From Gellertiella hungarica (lineage in GTDB: Bacteria; Pseudomonadota; Alphaproteobacteria; Rhizobiales; Rhizobiaceae): a stretch of DNA of 64,000 nt. The translations under genes and the position numbers were made by a program. Location: assembly GCF_014197145.1 (NCBI RefSeq), contig NZ_JACIEZ010000003.1, positions 62,001 through 126,000 of the forward strand, read 5' to 3'. The notes under the pieces are model-generated. The model saw only the letters and a list, made by a program, of their open reading frames with translations. It ran no database searches and was not told where the DNA came from. Shown here piece after piece: positions 48,402 through 56,792 of this stretch (positions are counted from its first letter, which is position 1; each line of letters opens with the position of its first letter).

Positions 48402-48445
48402 TGTCCGCTCTTGCGGGATCGACTGGGAAGGTGGCCATAAGACCG

Positions 48446-49435
48446 TCATGCCCCCTCGATCGCCTTCTTGTCTTCGTTGCGCGTCGCCCAGAGCGAGCCC
48501 AGGATGCCGGCGGCCAGAATGCCGATCGTGATCGTCAGCGAGATCATCGGCGGGATCTTGGCGAGGCCCAGCATGTCCGCGATGAAGATCTTCGAGCCGA
48601 TGAAGATCAGCACCACCGAAAGCGCGTACTTGAGGTAGACGAAGCGGTGGATCAGGGCAGCAAGCGCGAAGTAGAGGGCGCGCAGGCCGAGGATCGCGAA
48701 GATGTTCGAGGTGTAGACCACGAAGGGATCGGTGGTGATGGCGAAGACGGCCGGGATCGAATCGACAGCGAAGACCAGGTCTGCGAGCTCCACCATGACC
48801 AGCGCCAGCAGGAGCGGGGTCACGAAGGTCTTGAGCTTGCCCGTCTTCGGGTCCGGTTCGCGGACCACGAAGCGCTCGCCCCGCAGGGTATTCGTGATCG
48901 GCAGATATTTCCGCATCATCTTCAGCGCCGGATGCGTCTCCACATCATAGGCATGGTCGGCTGCAAAAAGCATCTTGATGCCGGTGAGGACGAGGAAGCC
49001 CGCAAAGAGATAGAGGACCCAGTGGTAGTTCTCGACGACAGCCGCGCCGGCGGCGATCATGATGCCGCGCAGGATGATGACGCCGAGAATGCCGTAGAGC
49101 AGCACCCTGTGCTGATAGGCACGCGGAATGGCGAATGTGCCGAAGATCATCGCGATGACGAAGATGTTGTCCATCGCGAGGCTTTTCTCGACCACGAAAC
49201 CGGTCAGGTACTCCATCCCGGATTGTGCCCCGTTCTGGAACCAGACGAAGCCGCCAAAGGCGAGGCCGAGAGCGATATAGAAGGCAGAAAGTACGAAACT
49301 TTCCTTGATGCCGATTTCCTTGCTCTCCTTGTGAAGGAGGCCGAGATCGAGCACGAGAAGGAAAATCACGAGGGCGATGAAGGCAAGCCACATCCAAATT
49401 GCGGTGCCCAGAAAGTCTGTCCAAAGAAAATCCAT
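48446..49435 (-). CDS. TerC/Alx family membrane protein
   Basis: It is an inner-membrane protein of 329 residues with about nine hydrophobic helices. TerC signature acidic motifs sit in membrane segments: VEKSLAMDNIFVIAMIF near residue 85 and VELADLVFAVDSIPAVFAIT near 220. TerC/Alx proteins are linked to manganese export, metalation of secreted proteins and tellurite resistance. No ter cluster is adjacent. I looked for a yybP-ykoY manganese riboswitch in the upstream leader and did not find a convincing one. Confidence 0.92.
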   Translation of the reverse strand: MDFLWTDFLGTAIWMWLAFIALVIFLLVLDLGLLHKESKEIGIKESFVLSAFYIALGLAFGGFVWFQNGAQSGMEYLTGFVVEKSLAMDNIFVIAMIFGTFAIPRAYQHRVLLYGILGVIILRGIMIAAGAAVVENYHWVLYLFAGFLVLTGIKMLFAADHAYDVETHPALKMMRKYLPITNTLRGERFVVREPDPKTGKLKTFVTPLLLALVMVELADLVFAVDSIPAVFAITTDPFVVYTSNIFAILGLRALYFALAALIHRFVYLKYALSVVLIFIGSKIFIADMLGLAKIPPMISLTITIGILAAGILGSLWATRNEDKKAIEGA

Positions 49436-49578
49436 GAAGGGTTTCCTTTGCCGGATGGATTGATGTTCACAGCTCCGACATCACGGGAATCCGGCACTCG
49501 CGTCAGAGGGGCCCGGTGCTGCGTGACCCGGAGATGGGTTGACGAAAATCAAACTTCAAGAGCGCTTCGCTGCCTGTG

Positions 49579-49607
49579 TTGACATTTTTTTGCCGAGGCC
49601 CTAAAGA
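49579..49607 (+). promoter_or_regulatory. rpsD promoter
   Basis: A perfect TTGACA (49579-49584) and TAAAGA (49602-49607) are 17 bases apart. Transcription would start near 49614, leaving a leader of about 165 bases before rpsD. Confidence 0.7.
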
Positions 49608-49613
49608 CCGCCC

Positions 49614-49777
49614 CAACGCCGGGCAGCAATGCCCGGTGTTTCATTTGACGTGTCCCGTGGATCGCCCGTTCGCCAATGGCGCGGTCCTGTCAGGTTCCGA
49701 GAGGAACCAGAGGAGGGCGCGTTTCCTGCAAGCCGCTCCTCCGGGGCCGGCATAACGACGAACACAAGGGAAATGCG
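49614..49777 (+). promoter_or_regulatory. Structured 5' leader of rpsD
   Basis: CCGGGCA and TGCCCGG (49619-49636) pair around GCAA right at the transcript start. GGTTCC and GGAACC (49693-49708) pair around GAGA. A third, imperfect stem pairs GGAGGGCG (about 49712-49719) with CGCTCCTCC (about 49734-49742). Such structure ahead of rpsD suggests autoregulation by S4, known from leaders in other bacteria. That role is inferred. Confidence 0.45.
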
Positions 49778-50395
49778 ATGAGCAAGCGCGAATCCGCAAA
49801 GTATAAAATTGACCGCCGTATGGGCGAAAACATCTGGGGCCGTCCGAAGTCCCCGGTCAACCGCCGCGAATACGGCCCCGGCCAGCACGGCCAGCGCCGC
49901 AAGGGCAAGCTCTCCGACTTCGGCGTGCAGCTGCGCGCCAAGCAGAAGCTGAAGGGCTACTACGGCAACCTGCGCGAGAAGCAGTTCCGCGCCATCTTCG
50001 CCGAAGCCGACCGCCGCAAGGGCGACACTTCCGAAAACCTGATCGGCCTGCTGGAATCGCGCCTGGACGCCATCGTCTACCGCGCCAAGTTCGTTCCGAC
50101 CGTATTCGCTGCCCGCCAGTTCGTGAACCACGGCCACGTGACCGTGAACGGCGTCCGCGTGAACATCGGTTCCTACCGCTGCAAGGCCGGCGACGTGATC
50201 GAAGTGCGTCAGAAGTCCAAGCAGCTGGTAACCGTTCTGGAAGCCGTGCAGCTGACCGAGCGTGACGTTCCGGACTACATCGAAGTCGACCACAACAAGA
50301 TGGTTGCGACCTTCGCGCGCGTTCCCTCGCTCTCCGACGTTCCGTACCCGGTCGTCATGGAGCCCCACCTGGTGGTGGAATTCTACTCGCGTTAA
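49778..50395 (+). CDS. rpsD: 30S ribosomal protein S4
   Basis: S4 nucleates assembly of the small subunit body and helps accuracy. It has 205 residues from ATG 49778, with AAGGGA about 7 bases upstream. [20 protein letters not shown]-like N-terminus, [18 protein letters not shown], and the S4 RNA-binding domain [17 protein letters not shown] with [16 protein letters not shown] are standard. As in other alphaproteobacteria it stands alone, not in the alpha operon. A terminator follows 24 bases after the stop. Confidence 0.98.
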   Translation: MSKRESAKYKIDRRMGENIWGRPKSPVNRREYGPGQHGQRRKGKLSDFGVQLRAKQKLKGYYGNLREKQFRAIFAEADRRKGDTSENLIGLLESRLDAIVYRAKFVPTVFAARQFVNHGHVTVNGVRVNIGSYRCKAGDVIEVRQKSKQLVTVLEAVQLTERDVPDYIEVDHNKMVATFARVPSLSDVPYPVVMEPHLVVEFYSR

Positions 50396-50419
50396 TCCGC
50401 GCGGGAACATTTCTCTCGG

Positions 50420-50443
50420 AAGGCCGCCCTCGGGCGGCCTTTT
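50420..50443 (+). terminator. Terminator of rpsD
   Basis: AAGGCCGCC and GGCGGCCTT pair over 9 bp around CTCG, followed by TTGCG. Confidence 0.9.
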
Positions 50444-50581
50444 GCGTTTGGCGTGACGAACGGGCGCATCGCTTTGCGTCTTGCCGGTCCCTGCGCGGAA
50501 ATGATACCTCCGGTCGTGAAACCCAAGCGGACATCTGTTCCACCCGCCGGAGACGCAAGATCTCCGAAAACAAGAGACATC

Positions 50582-52069
50582 ATGACCGATACCGCACTCT
50601 CGGCGCGTTCGCGCGTGCTCCTGCCGCTGATCCTGATCGGCATTTTCGTCCTTGCCCTGACGCTCCACGGCTATCTTTCGCGGCCGAGCCTCGATCGCTA
50701 CGGCGACATGTACGAGAACTATGCCTGGGGCGTGCTGTGGCAGTGGGGCTACTACAAGCATCCGCCCTTCTTCGGCTGGGAAACGGCTGCCTGGTTCCTG
50801 GTCTTTCCGCGAACGGATTTCTTCTATTTCCTGCTGGCGGGGGTGAATGCGGGGGTGGCCCTGGTCGCGCTCTGGCGCATCGCCAACCGGTTCGGCGGGA
50901 CCGGCTTCCAGGTGCTCGTGCTGGCGCTCGCCATGGTGATGCCGCCCATCTCCTTCCTGGGCCTGAACTTCAATGCCAATTCCGCCATGACGCCCATCTG
51001 GGCGCTTCTCTTCCTGTTCTATCTGCGCGGGCTGGAAAAGGGCCGGCTGGGCGATGCGGTGGCGATAGGAGCCTTCGGCGCAATTGCCATGCTGACCAAG
51101 TACCATTCGGTTGTCATGCTGGGGGCGCTGCTCATTCATGCGGTCACGGACCGCGAGGCACGGGCTCTTCTCTTCTCGCGTTTCGGGCTCGTGGCCATGC
51201 TTGCCTTCGCCGCGGTGATCGGGCCGCATCTTCTCTGGCTCTATGGCAATGATTTCCTGCCGATCACCTATGCAGCCGAACAGGATGACGGCGAAGGTCC
51301 GAACTTTCCCGATTCGGCTCTCTTCCTGGTGACGCCGCTGGGATACTGCGCGCTGTCGATGGTCGTTGCGCGGTCCATGCGCGGCTTGCGCGATGCCTTC
51401 CCGCTGGTGCCGGTCGGGCAGGTCCGTGATGTTTGGGCGCGAGCCGAGGGCAGGGCGCTCATTCATTTCGCCGTCTGGCCGCTGCTGCTGACCATCCTGC
51501 TCGGCTATCTCGCCGATGCGGAGCTGAGCGCGGTCTGGGGCATTCCCTTCTACACGGCCTATGCGGTCATCATCGCGCTTCTGGTTCCGCCCGTATACTA
51601 CGAGGCGCATATCCGCCGGGCCATCGGTGCGATCCTGATCTTCTCGGCGCTCATCGTGGCGATAGCGCCATTCTGGTATCGTTTCGAAAGCAACGTGGAT
51701 TCGGGTTACTACAACGCACCGCTCCCGGCCATCTCGGCCGAAGTGGACCGCGTGTGGGAAGAGGCCGGTGGACCGGAGGGCTTCGTCATTTTCGGGCAGG
51801 CGGCGCTCGCCAATCCGGTTTCCTTCTATTCGAAGCTCGACCCCATCACCCTGGAGGCGGACAGCTTCGAGGTTGCACGCCACTACATGACGCCCGAGCA
51901 GGCCCTGAAGCGCGGCATGCTGGGCCTCTGCAAGGCGGGCGACAAGGCTTGCGAAGACATCGTGCGTTCGATCGTTCCATCCGCCCTCCAGCCGAAGACC
52001 TTCACCGTCAAGGGCCGGAACGGGCAGGACTGGACCTTCAACGCCTGGGTCTCGCTGCCCGTCCGCTGA
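50582..52069 (+). CDS. ArnT-like membrane glycosyltransferase (family 39/83)
   Basis: It is an inner-membrane, GT-C fold glycosyltransferase of 495 residues with about 11-12 helices. The N-terminal periplasmic loop has the Asp-containing LDRYGDMYENYAWG followed by YKHPPFFGW, matching the D/E-x-D and HPPL-type motifs of ArnT/PMT_2 enzymes that use undecaprenyl-phosphate sugars. FNANSAMTPIWALLFLFYL and FGAIAMLTKYHSVVMLG are typical. The next two genes are an ArnC-like synthase and a YdjC-like deacetylase, so a lipid A or other surface-sugar modification route is likely. The acceptor and sugar are unknown. The frame is open back to 50453; ATG 50582 leads directly into the first helix. Confidence 0.87.
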   Translation: MTDTALSARSRVLLPLILIGIFVLALTLHGYLSRPSLDRYGDMYENYAWGVLWQWGYYKHPPFFGWETAAWFLVFPRTDFFYFLLAGVNAGVALVALWRIANRFGGTGFQVLVLALAMVMPPISFLGLNFNANSAMTPIWALLFLFYLRGLEKGRLGDAVAIGAFGAIAMLTKYHSVVMLGALLIHAVTDREARALLFSRFGLVAMLAFAAVIGPHLLWLYGNDFLPITYAAEQDDGEGPNFPDSALFLVTPLGYCALSMVVARSMRGLRDAFPLVPVGQVRDVWARAEGRALIHFAVWPLLLTILLGYLADAELSAVWGIPFYTAYAVIIALLVPPVYYEAHIRRAIGAILIFSALIVAIAPFWYRFESNVDSGYYNAPLPAISAEVDRVWEEAGGPEGFVIFGQAALANPVSFYSKLDPITLEADSFEVARHYMTPEQALKRGMLGLCKAGDKACEDIVRSIVPSALQPKTFTVKGRNGQDWTFNAWVSLPVR

Positions 52070-52165
52070 AGGCGGCCCTGCTGCCACGGGCGTTTTTCGG
52101 GGCAGGGGCCTTGCCTTTGCCCCAGTGATTGGCCATTGAACCCGCAAGGTCCACGGGAGACATCC

Positions 52166-53125
52166 ATGCCGGTGCTTTCGGTCGTCATACCCTTTCTGAA
52201 CGAGAGCGGCAGTGCCGCGCGGCTCGCCGATTTCCTGCGTCGCCTGGAGGCCGAGATCGGCTCCCGCTTCGGCCTGTCGCTGGAGACGGTGCTTGTGGAC
52301 GACGGCAGCCACGACGACAGCATAGACGCCTATCGGCGGCATCTCACCGGCAACTGGAAGATTGCCGAACTCAGCCGCAATTTCGGCAAGGAGATCGCCC
52401 TTTTCGCGGGGCTGGAACAGACCAGTGGCGATTATGTGATGATGATCGACGCCGATCTTCAGCATCCGTACGGCGTCTGCATGCAGCTGATCGAGGAACT
52501 GGTGGGAAATCCGGCGCTCGACGTCGTCTACACTGTGCGTGACGACCGGAGGCAGGAATCGCTGAAGAAGGATCTCGGCTCCCGGCTTTTCTACTGGCTG
52601 ATCAATTTCCAGCAGCGCTACCGGGTTCCCGAGAATGCGGGCGACTTCCGCATCATGCGCCGCCGGGTGCGCGATGCGCTGCTGACGGTGCGCGACAAGC
52701 GGCGTTTCAACAAGGGTCTCTATGCCTGGACCGGGTTCCGCCAGAAGGGCATACCCTACACGCCCGACGAGCGCATCGGCTCCGCCTCCCGCTGGTCGCG
52801 GCTGGCGCTGATCGGTCTTTCGGTGGAGGGCATCACCTCGTTTTCGGTGATTCCGCTGCGCATCTTCTCGATCATGGGGGCGATGACCGGCGTCTTCGGA
52901 CTGCTCTATGGCCTGAAGATCCTGCTGGAGGTGCTTTTCCACGGCATCGACGTTCCCGGCTATCCCAGCCTGATGGTGGCGGTCGCCGTCTTCGGCGGCT
53001 TCAATCTCGCCCTGCTCGGGCTGATCGGGGAGTATCTCTGGGTGGGCGTGAGCGAAGCCAAGAACCGGCCTCTTTACATCCTCCGTGACATTCACACGCC
53101 CGACCGGGAGGAGACGCGGCAGTGA
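52166..53125 (+). CDS. ArnC/DPM1-like polyprenyl-phosphate glycosyltransferase (GT2)
   Basis: It would transfer a sugar from a nucleotide donor to undecaprenyl phosphate. It has 319 residues from ATG 52166, with GGGAGA 5 bases upstream. GT2 motifs are VVIPFLNES, VLVDDGSHDDS (45-48 DDGS) and MMIDADLQHP (95-101). Near residues 185-215 are GDFRIMRRRV and RRFNKGLYAWTGF. Two C-terminal transmembrane helices (LRIFSIMGAMTGVFGLLYGL and SLMVAVAVFGGFNLALLGLI) are as in ArnC/GtrB. It overlaps the next gene by 4 bases (GTGA). Confidence 0.92.
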   Translation: MPVLSVVIPFLNESGSAARLADFLRRLEAEIGSRFGLSLETVLVDDGSHDDSIDAYRRHLTGNWKIAELSRNFGKEIALFAGLEQTSGDYVMMIDADLQHPYGVCMQLIEELVGNPALDVVYTVRDDRRQESLKKDLGSRLFYWLINFQQRYRVPENAGDFRIMRRRVRDALLTVRDKRRFNKGLYAWTGFRQKGIPYTPDERIGSASRWSRLALIGLSVEGITSFSVIPLRIFSIMGAMTGVFGLLYGLKILLEVLFHGIDVPGYPSLMVAVAVFGGFNLALLGLIGEYLWVGVSEAKNRPLYILRDIHTPDREETRQ

Positions 53126-53937
53126 GCGGTCGCCTTGTCCTTGTTGCCGATGATTATGGTCTGTCGCCCGCCGTCAGCGAGGGCATCCGGGCGCTGATCG
53201 CGACGCGCCGGCTTTCGGGTACGGGTTGCATGACGCTCTTTCCCGAATGGCAGACGGAAGCGGCCCTGCTGCGGGAAGCTCCGGGCATCGAGGACTGCGC
53301 TGTCGGCCTTCACCTCACGCTGACGGATTTTGCGGGTCTGACCCGGTGGTCGCTCGATGGCAACGGGCGCATGCCCGCGCTGAAGGGACTGATTGCGGCC
53401 GTTTCGGCGTCGCGGGCTCACGATGCCTCCATCGCGGCGGAACTCGATGCGCAGCTTGCCGCCTTCGAAGCGGCGTGGGGTGCACCGCCTGCCTATCTAG
53501 ACGGGCATCAGCACGTGCATTTCCTGCGCCCCGTGCGGCACTGGCTTGCGGCGCGGGCCGGGCATTTTGCAGCGCTGGCAAGCCGACCGTGGCTGCGCGG
53601 TGCTCCGACCATGGCCTATGCCGAAGGTGCTGCGCTGAAGGCAAAGGCCGGCTTTGTCGGCATGCTCGCGCGCGGCTTCGACAAGGCGATGCGCGCGGCG
53701 GGATATCCTGTGCGGGGACCGCTCGCCGGCTTTTACGACTGGCGCCAGCCCGAGAGCTTCGCGCCGGCTCTGGACCGCTGGCTGGGGAGCGTTCCCGCCG
53801 GTACGCTCGTCATGTGCCATCCCGGAGGCATAGACGATACGCTGCGCGGGCGCGACGGGCTTGTGGAGGCGCGGGAAGTCGAGCGCGACACGCTTCTCGC
53901 TCGCGACAGCCTGGCCATGAAGGTAACGGACCGATGA
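53122..53937 (+). CDS. YdjC/ChbG/HpnK-family carbohydrate deacetylase
   Basis: It has 271 residues and a GTG start overlapping the GT2 gene. Metal and catalytic residues are visible: Asp10-Asp11 in LVADDYGLS, His64 in GLHLTLTD, and His129, His131 and His133 in [21 protein letters not shown] near the end is also typical. The family removes N-acetyl groups from sugars such as chitobiose or hopanoid-linked sugars. In this operon it probably deacetylates the lipid-linked sugar made by the GT2 enzyme. It overlaps ttcA by 4 bases (ATGA). Confidence 0.9.
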   Translation: MSGRLVLVADDYGLSPAVSEGIRALIATRRLSGTGCMTLFPEWQTEAALLREAPGIEDCAVGLHLTLTDFAGLTRWSLDGNGRMPALKGLIAAVSASRAHDASIAAELDAQLAAFEAAWGAPPAYLDGHQHVHFLRPVRHWLAARAGHFAALASRPWLRGAPTMAYAEGAALKAKAGFVGMLARGFDKAMRAAGYPVRGPLAGFYDWRQPESFAPALDRWLGSVPAGTLVMCHPGGIDDTLRGRDGLVEAREVERDTLLARDSLAMKVTDR

Positions 53938-54809
53938 CCCTTGCTCTATCCGAAGACGACGCCGATCTCCCGCCGCTGGACGAAGGTCCGGCGGGGCGCC
54001 TGTTCCGGGAGGCACCGCGATCGGTCTCCTTCAACAAGCTTAGAAAGCGCCTTCTGCGGCAGGTGCGGCAGGCCTTTGACGACTTTGCGATGCTGAAGGA
54101 CCATAAGCGTTGGCTGATAGGCCTTTCCGGCGGCAAGGACAGCTACGGCCTGCTTGCCATCCTGCTCGATCTCCAGTGGCGGGGTCTTCTGCCGGTGGAC
54201 CTGGTTGCCTGCAACCTCGATCAGGGACAGCCCAACTTTCCGAAGCACATTCTGCCCGACTATCTCGCCTCGCTTGGCGTCCGCCACCGGATCGAATATC
54301 GGGACACCTATTCGGTGGTGAAGGAAAAGGTGCCGGAAGGGGCGACCTATTGTTCGCTCTGTTCGCGCCTGCGTCGCGGCAATCTTTATCGCATCGCGCG
54401 CGAGGAAGGCTGCGACGCGCTGGTGCTGGGGCATCACCGGGAAGATATTCTGGAAACCTTCTTCATGAACCTCTTTCATGGCGGGCGGCTTGCCGCGATG
54501 CCGGCCAAGCTTCTGAATGACGAGGGTGACCTGATGGTTCTGCGTCCGCTCGCCTACTGCGCCGAAGACGATCTGGCGAAATTCGCGGATGCCATGCGTT
54601 TTCCGATCATTCCCTGCGACCTCTGCGGTTCGCAGGACGGTCTGCAACGCAACGCCATGAAGGCGATGATTGCCGAGATGGAACGGAAGATGCCGGGCCG
54701 CAAGGACACGATGCTGCGGGCGCTGGCCCATGCAAACCCGTCCCACCTGCTCGACCCGAAGCTCTTCGACTTCGCGGGTCTCGCGGCAGTGAAAAAGGCC
54801 GGCGACTGA
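53934..54809 (+). CDS. ttcA: tRNA 2-thiocytidine synthetase TtcA
   Basis: It thiolates cytidine 32 in tRNAs. It has 291 residues from ATG 53934. The PP-loop SGGKDS is at 65-70. Cys140 and Cys143 ([11 protein letters not shown]) and Cys in IPCDLCGSQ are the Fe-S and sulfur-handling residues. [20 protein letters not shown] is diagnostic. It is coupled to the deacetylase gene by a 4-base overlap although the functions look unrelated. A terminator overlaps its stop. TrmJ, which acts on the same tRNA position, lies 9 kb upstream. Confidence 0.95.
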   Translation: MTLALSEDDADLPPLDEGPAGRLFREAPRSVSFNKLRKRLLRQVRQAFDDFAMLKDHKRWLIGLSGGKDSYGLLAILLDLQWRGLLPVDLVACNLDQGQPNFPKHILPDYLASLGVRHRIEYRDTYSVVKEKVPEGATYCSLCSRLRRGNLYRIAREEGCDALVLGHHREDILETFFMNLFHGGRLAAMPAKLLNDEGDLMVLRPLAYCAEDDLAKFADAMRFPIIPCDLCGSQDGLQRNAMKAMIAEMERKMPGRKDTMLRALAHANPSHLLDPKLFDFAGLAAVKKAGD

Positions 54810-54822
54810 GCCGCCGGCCTTT
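54794..54822. terminator. Terminator overlapping the ttcA stop
   Basis: AAAGGCCGGCG and CGCCGGCCTTT form an 11-bp stem with a 7-base loop that contains the TGA stop. It sits between convergent genes. Confidence 0.88.
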
Positions 54823-54848
54823 CGCCTTATCCTCTCGTCAACCCGCCT

Positions 54849-56096
54849 TTACGAGGGCTTGTTCTGTGCCTGGAAGAGCTTGCCCTTTTCGGCGATCAGC
54901 ACGAACAGCAGGCCCATCAGCGATACGGAAAAGAAGCCGCCGACCATGGGCAGCGCCGTACCATCGAAGGCCTGACCGATGGCAGCGCCGATCAGCGCCC
55001 CGCCCACGGTCCCCATGAAACCCAGGACCGAGGATGCCGTACCGGCCACGTGACCGAGCGGCTCCATGGCCAGCGAGTTGAAGTTCGAACCGATCCATCC
55101 GAACTGGAACATGGCCAGCCCGAAGAAGACGATGAAGAGCGCGAACGGCATGGGGCCGTCGAAGGTGAGCTGCGCGAGCAGCCACAGCGCATTGACGGTC
55201 ATGAAGCCGAGCAGGGCGCCATGCGACAGGCGACGCATGCCGAAGCGGCCGACGAGCTTCGAGTTCAGGAAAGAGGAGAGCGACATGAAGGCCGCAACCC
55301 CCGCAAAGGCCACCGGGAACCAGAGGCCGAGCCCGTAGATGCCCACATAGACCTGCTGCGCCGAATTGATGAAGCCGAACAGCGCTCCGAAGACGAAGGT
55401 GCCGGCGATCGTGTAGCACAGCGCGATGCGGTTCGTGAGAACGATGCGGAAGCCGTCGATGATGGTTCGCGGGTTCAGCGAACGCACATCCTGCGGGTCC
55501 AGCGTTTCCGGCAGGCGCATGTAGGCCCACAGGCCGTTGATGACGGCCACCACGGAAATGAAGATGAAGATGAGGTGCCAGTTGCCGAAAAGCATGACCG
55601 CCTGACCGGTTGCCGGTGCGATGACCGGGGCGATCATGAAGACCATCATGATCAGCGACATGACTTCCGCCATCTGCCGGCCGCCGAAGACGTCGCGCAC
55701 GATCGACACGGTGATGACGCGCATGGCCGCCGAGCCGATTCCCTGCACGAAGCGCAGTGCGAGCATGGCGCTGAAGGAAGGCACGGCCACGATGGCAAGG
55801 CCCGCGGCAATATAGATGCCGAGACCCGCGAGAAGCGGGACCCGCCGCCCGAAGCGATCGGACAGCGGCCCATAGGCCAGCTGGGCGATGCCGAAGCCGA
55901 TCAGATAGGCGGTGATGACGTACTGCCTGTGGTTTTCGTTGGCGACGCCGAGACTGGCGCCGATTTCCTGAAGACCGGGCAGCATGATGTCGATGGCCAG
56001 CGCGTTGAGCGCCATCATGGCGGCCATCATGGCAATGAATTCATTGCGGCCCATGCCGCCGAGGCGGGCGGCCGCTGTCTGGGAGAGCGTAGACAT
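54849..56096 (-). CDS. Bcr/CflA-type multidrug efflux MFS transporter
   Basis: It is an inner-membrane drug:H+ antiporter of 415 residues with 12 helices. The family signatures are NALAIDIMLPGLQEIGASLG in helix 1 and YGPLSDRFGRRVPLLAGL in loop 2-3. RFVQGIGSAAMRVITVSIVR (motif around helix 4) and VIAPATGQAVMLFGNWHLIF (motif C region) follow. Substrates (chloramphenicol-, bicyclomycin- or sulfonamide-like in relatives) are not determined. It is expressed alone on the minus strand, downstream of grxD and its terminator. Confidence 0.93.
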   Translation of the reverse strand: MSTLSQTAAARLGGMGRNEFIAMMAAMMALNALAIDIMLPGLQEIGASLGVANENHRQYVITAYLIGFGIAQLAYGPLSDRFGRRVPLLAGLGIYIAAGLAIVAVPSFSAMLALRFVQGIGSAAMRVITVSIVRDVFGGRQMAEVMSLIMMVFMIAPVIAPATGQAVMLFGNWHLIFIFISVVAVINGLWAYMRLPETLDPQDVRSLNPRTIIDGFRIVLTNRIALCYTIAGTFVFGALFGFINSAQQVYVGIYGLGLWFPVAFAGVAAFMSLSSFLNSKLVGRFGMRRLSHGALLGFMTVNALWLLAQLTFDGPMPFALFIVFFGLAMFQFGWIGSNFNSLAMEPLGHVAGTASSVLGFMGTVGGALIGAAIGQAFDGTALPMVGGFFSVSLMGLLFVLIAEKGKLFQAQNKPS

Positions 56097-56116
56097 GGTT
56101 CAATAAAAATCCGGAC

Positions 56117-56153
56117 AAAAAAAGGATAAGGCGCCACTTGGGGGTAGCGCCTT
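56117..56153 (-). terminator. Terminator of grxD
   Basis: On the minus strand AAGGCGC and GCGCCTT pair around a 12-base loop, and seven T follow four bases later (complement of 56117-56123). It lies 45 bases after the grxD stop. Confidence 0.75.
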
Positions 56154-56197
56154 CGTTCACTCGATGACGTCAGGCGGCGCGGGCGCCGCGTCCCGCC

Positions 56198-56533
56198 TCA
56201 GGCTGCGCCGCGGACGGCAATGCCCTGGTTCTGGAGATGGGACTGGAGTTCGCCTGCCTGGAACATCTCGCGCACGATGTCACAGCCGCCGATGAACTCG
56301 CCCTTGACGTAAAGCTGCGGAATGGTCGGCCAGTTCGAGTAGGTCTTGATGCCTTCGCGCACTTCCTGGTCGGCCAGAACGTTGATGCCCTTGTAGCCCA
56401 CGCCGAGGTAATCCAGAATCTGCACCACCTGACCGGAGAAGCCGCACTGCGGGAACTGGGGCGTGCCCTTCATGAAAAGGACGACCTCGTTGTTCTTGAC
56501 TTCGTTGTCGATGAATTCGTGGATACCGCTCAT
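56198..56533 (-). CDS. grxD: Monothiol glutaredoxin Grx4/GrxD
   Basis: It is a CGFS-type glutaredoxin that carries and transfers [2Fe-2S] clusters, usually as a partner of BolA. It has 111 residues from ATG 56533, which has AAAGGA 7 bases upstream. [20 protein letters not shown] contains the active-site Cys30, and [20 protein letters not shown] holds the cis-Pro and glutathione-binding motifs. bolA lies 1.5 kb upstream on the same strand, with the membrane gene 56793-57953 inserted on the other strand. Confidence 0.96.
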   Translation of the reverse strand: MSGIHEFIDNEVKNNEVVLFMKGTPQFPQCGFSGQVVQILDYLGVGYKGINVLADQEVREGIKTYSNWPTIPQLYVKGEFIGGCDIVREMFQAGELQSHLQNQGIAVRGAA

Positions 56534-56792
56534 GGAATTGTCCTTTCGCATGCGGGTTCAAGGCCCGCTGGTTCGTGGTCGAGAGCAGTAGATATCATGT
56601 CCTCGGGCAAATTCCAGACCGGACGGGGGAAAAAGACCGTTCACGTTCTTGTTGATAAGCCGATAAACCTCAGCTAGCGAAACGGTTCGTCCCGTTGGTT
56701 GACGCAATCGGCGGCTCTAAGGATAAGGATGATTGACTGCCTGTCGACTGCAAGTTTTTGCAGTGCGGCAGAAGACCGAAGAGGATGGGTGC

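Noticed and set aside
49436-49578. Manganese (yybP-ykoY) riboswitch upstream of terC
   Set aside because: This riboswitch often precedes terC/alx, so I looked for it, but its conserved core elements are not recognisable on the minus strand here.
49601-53095. A 1164-codon minus-strand frame across rpsD and the glycosyltransferase genes
   Set aside because: It runs antisense to three clear genes with good start sites and conserved motifs, and its product is low-complexity His/Asp/Arg-rich.
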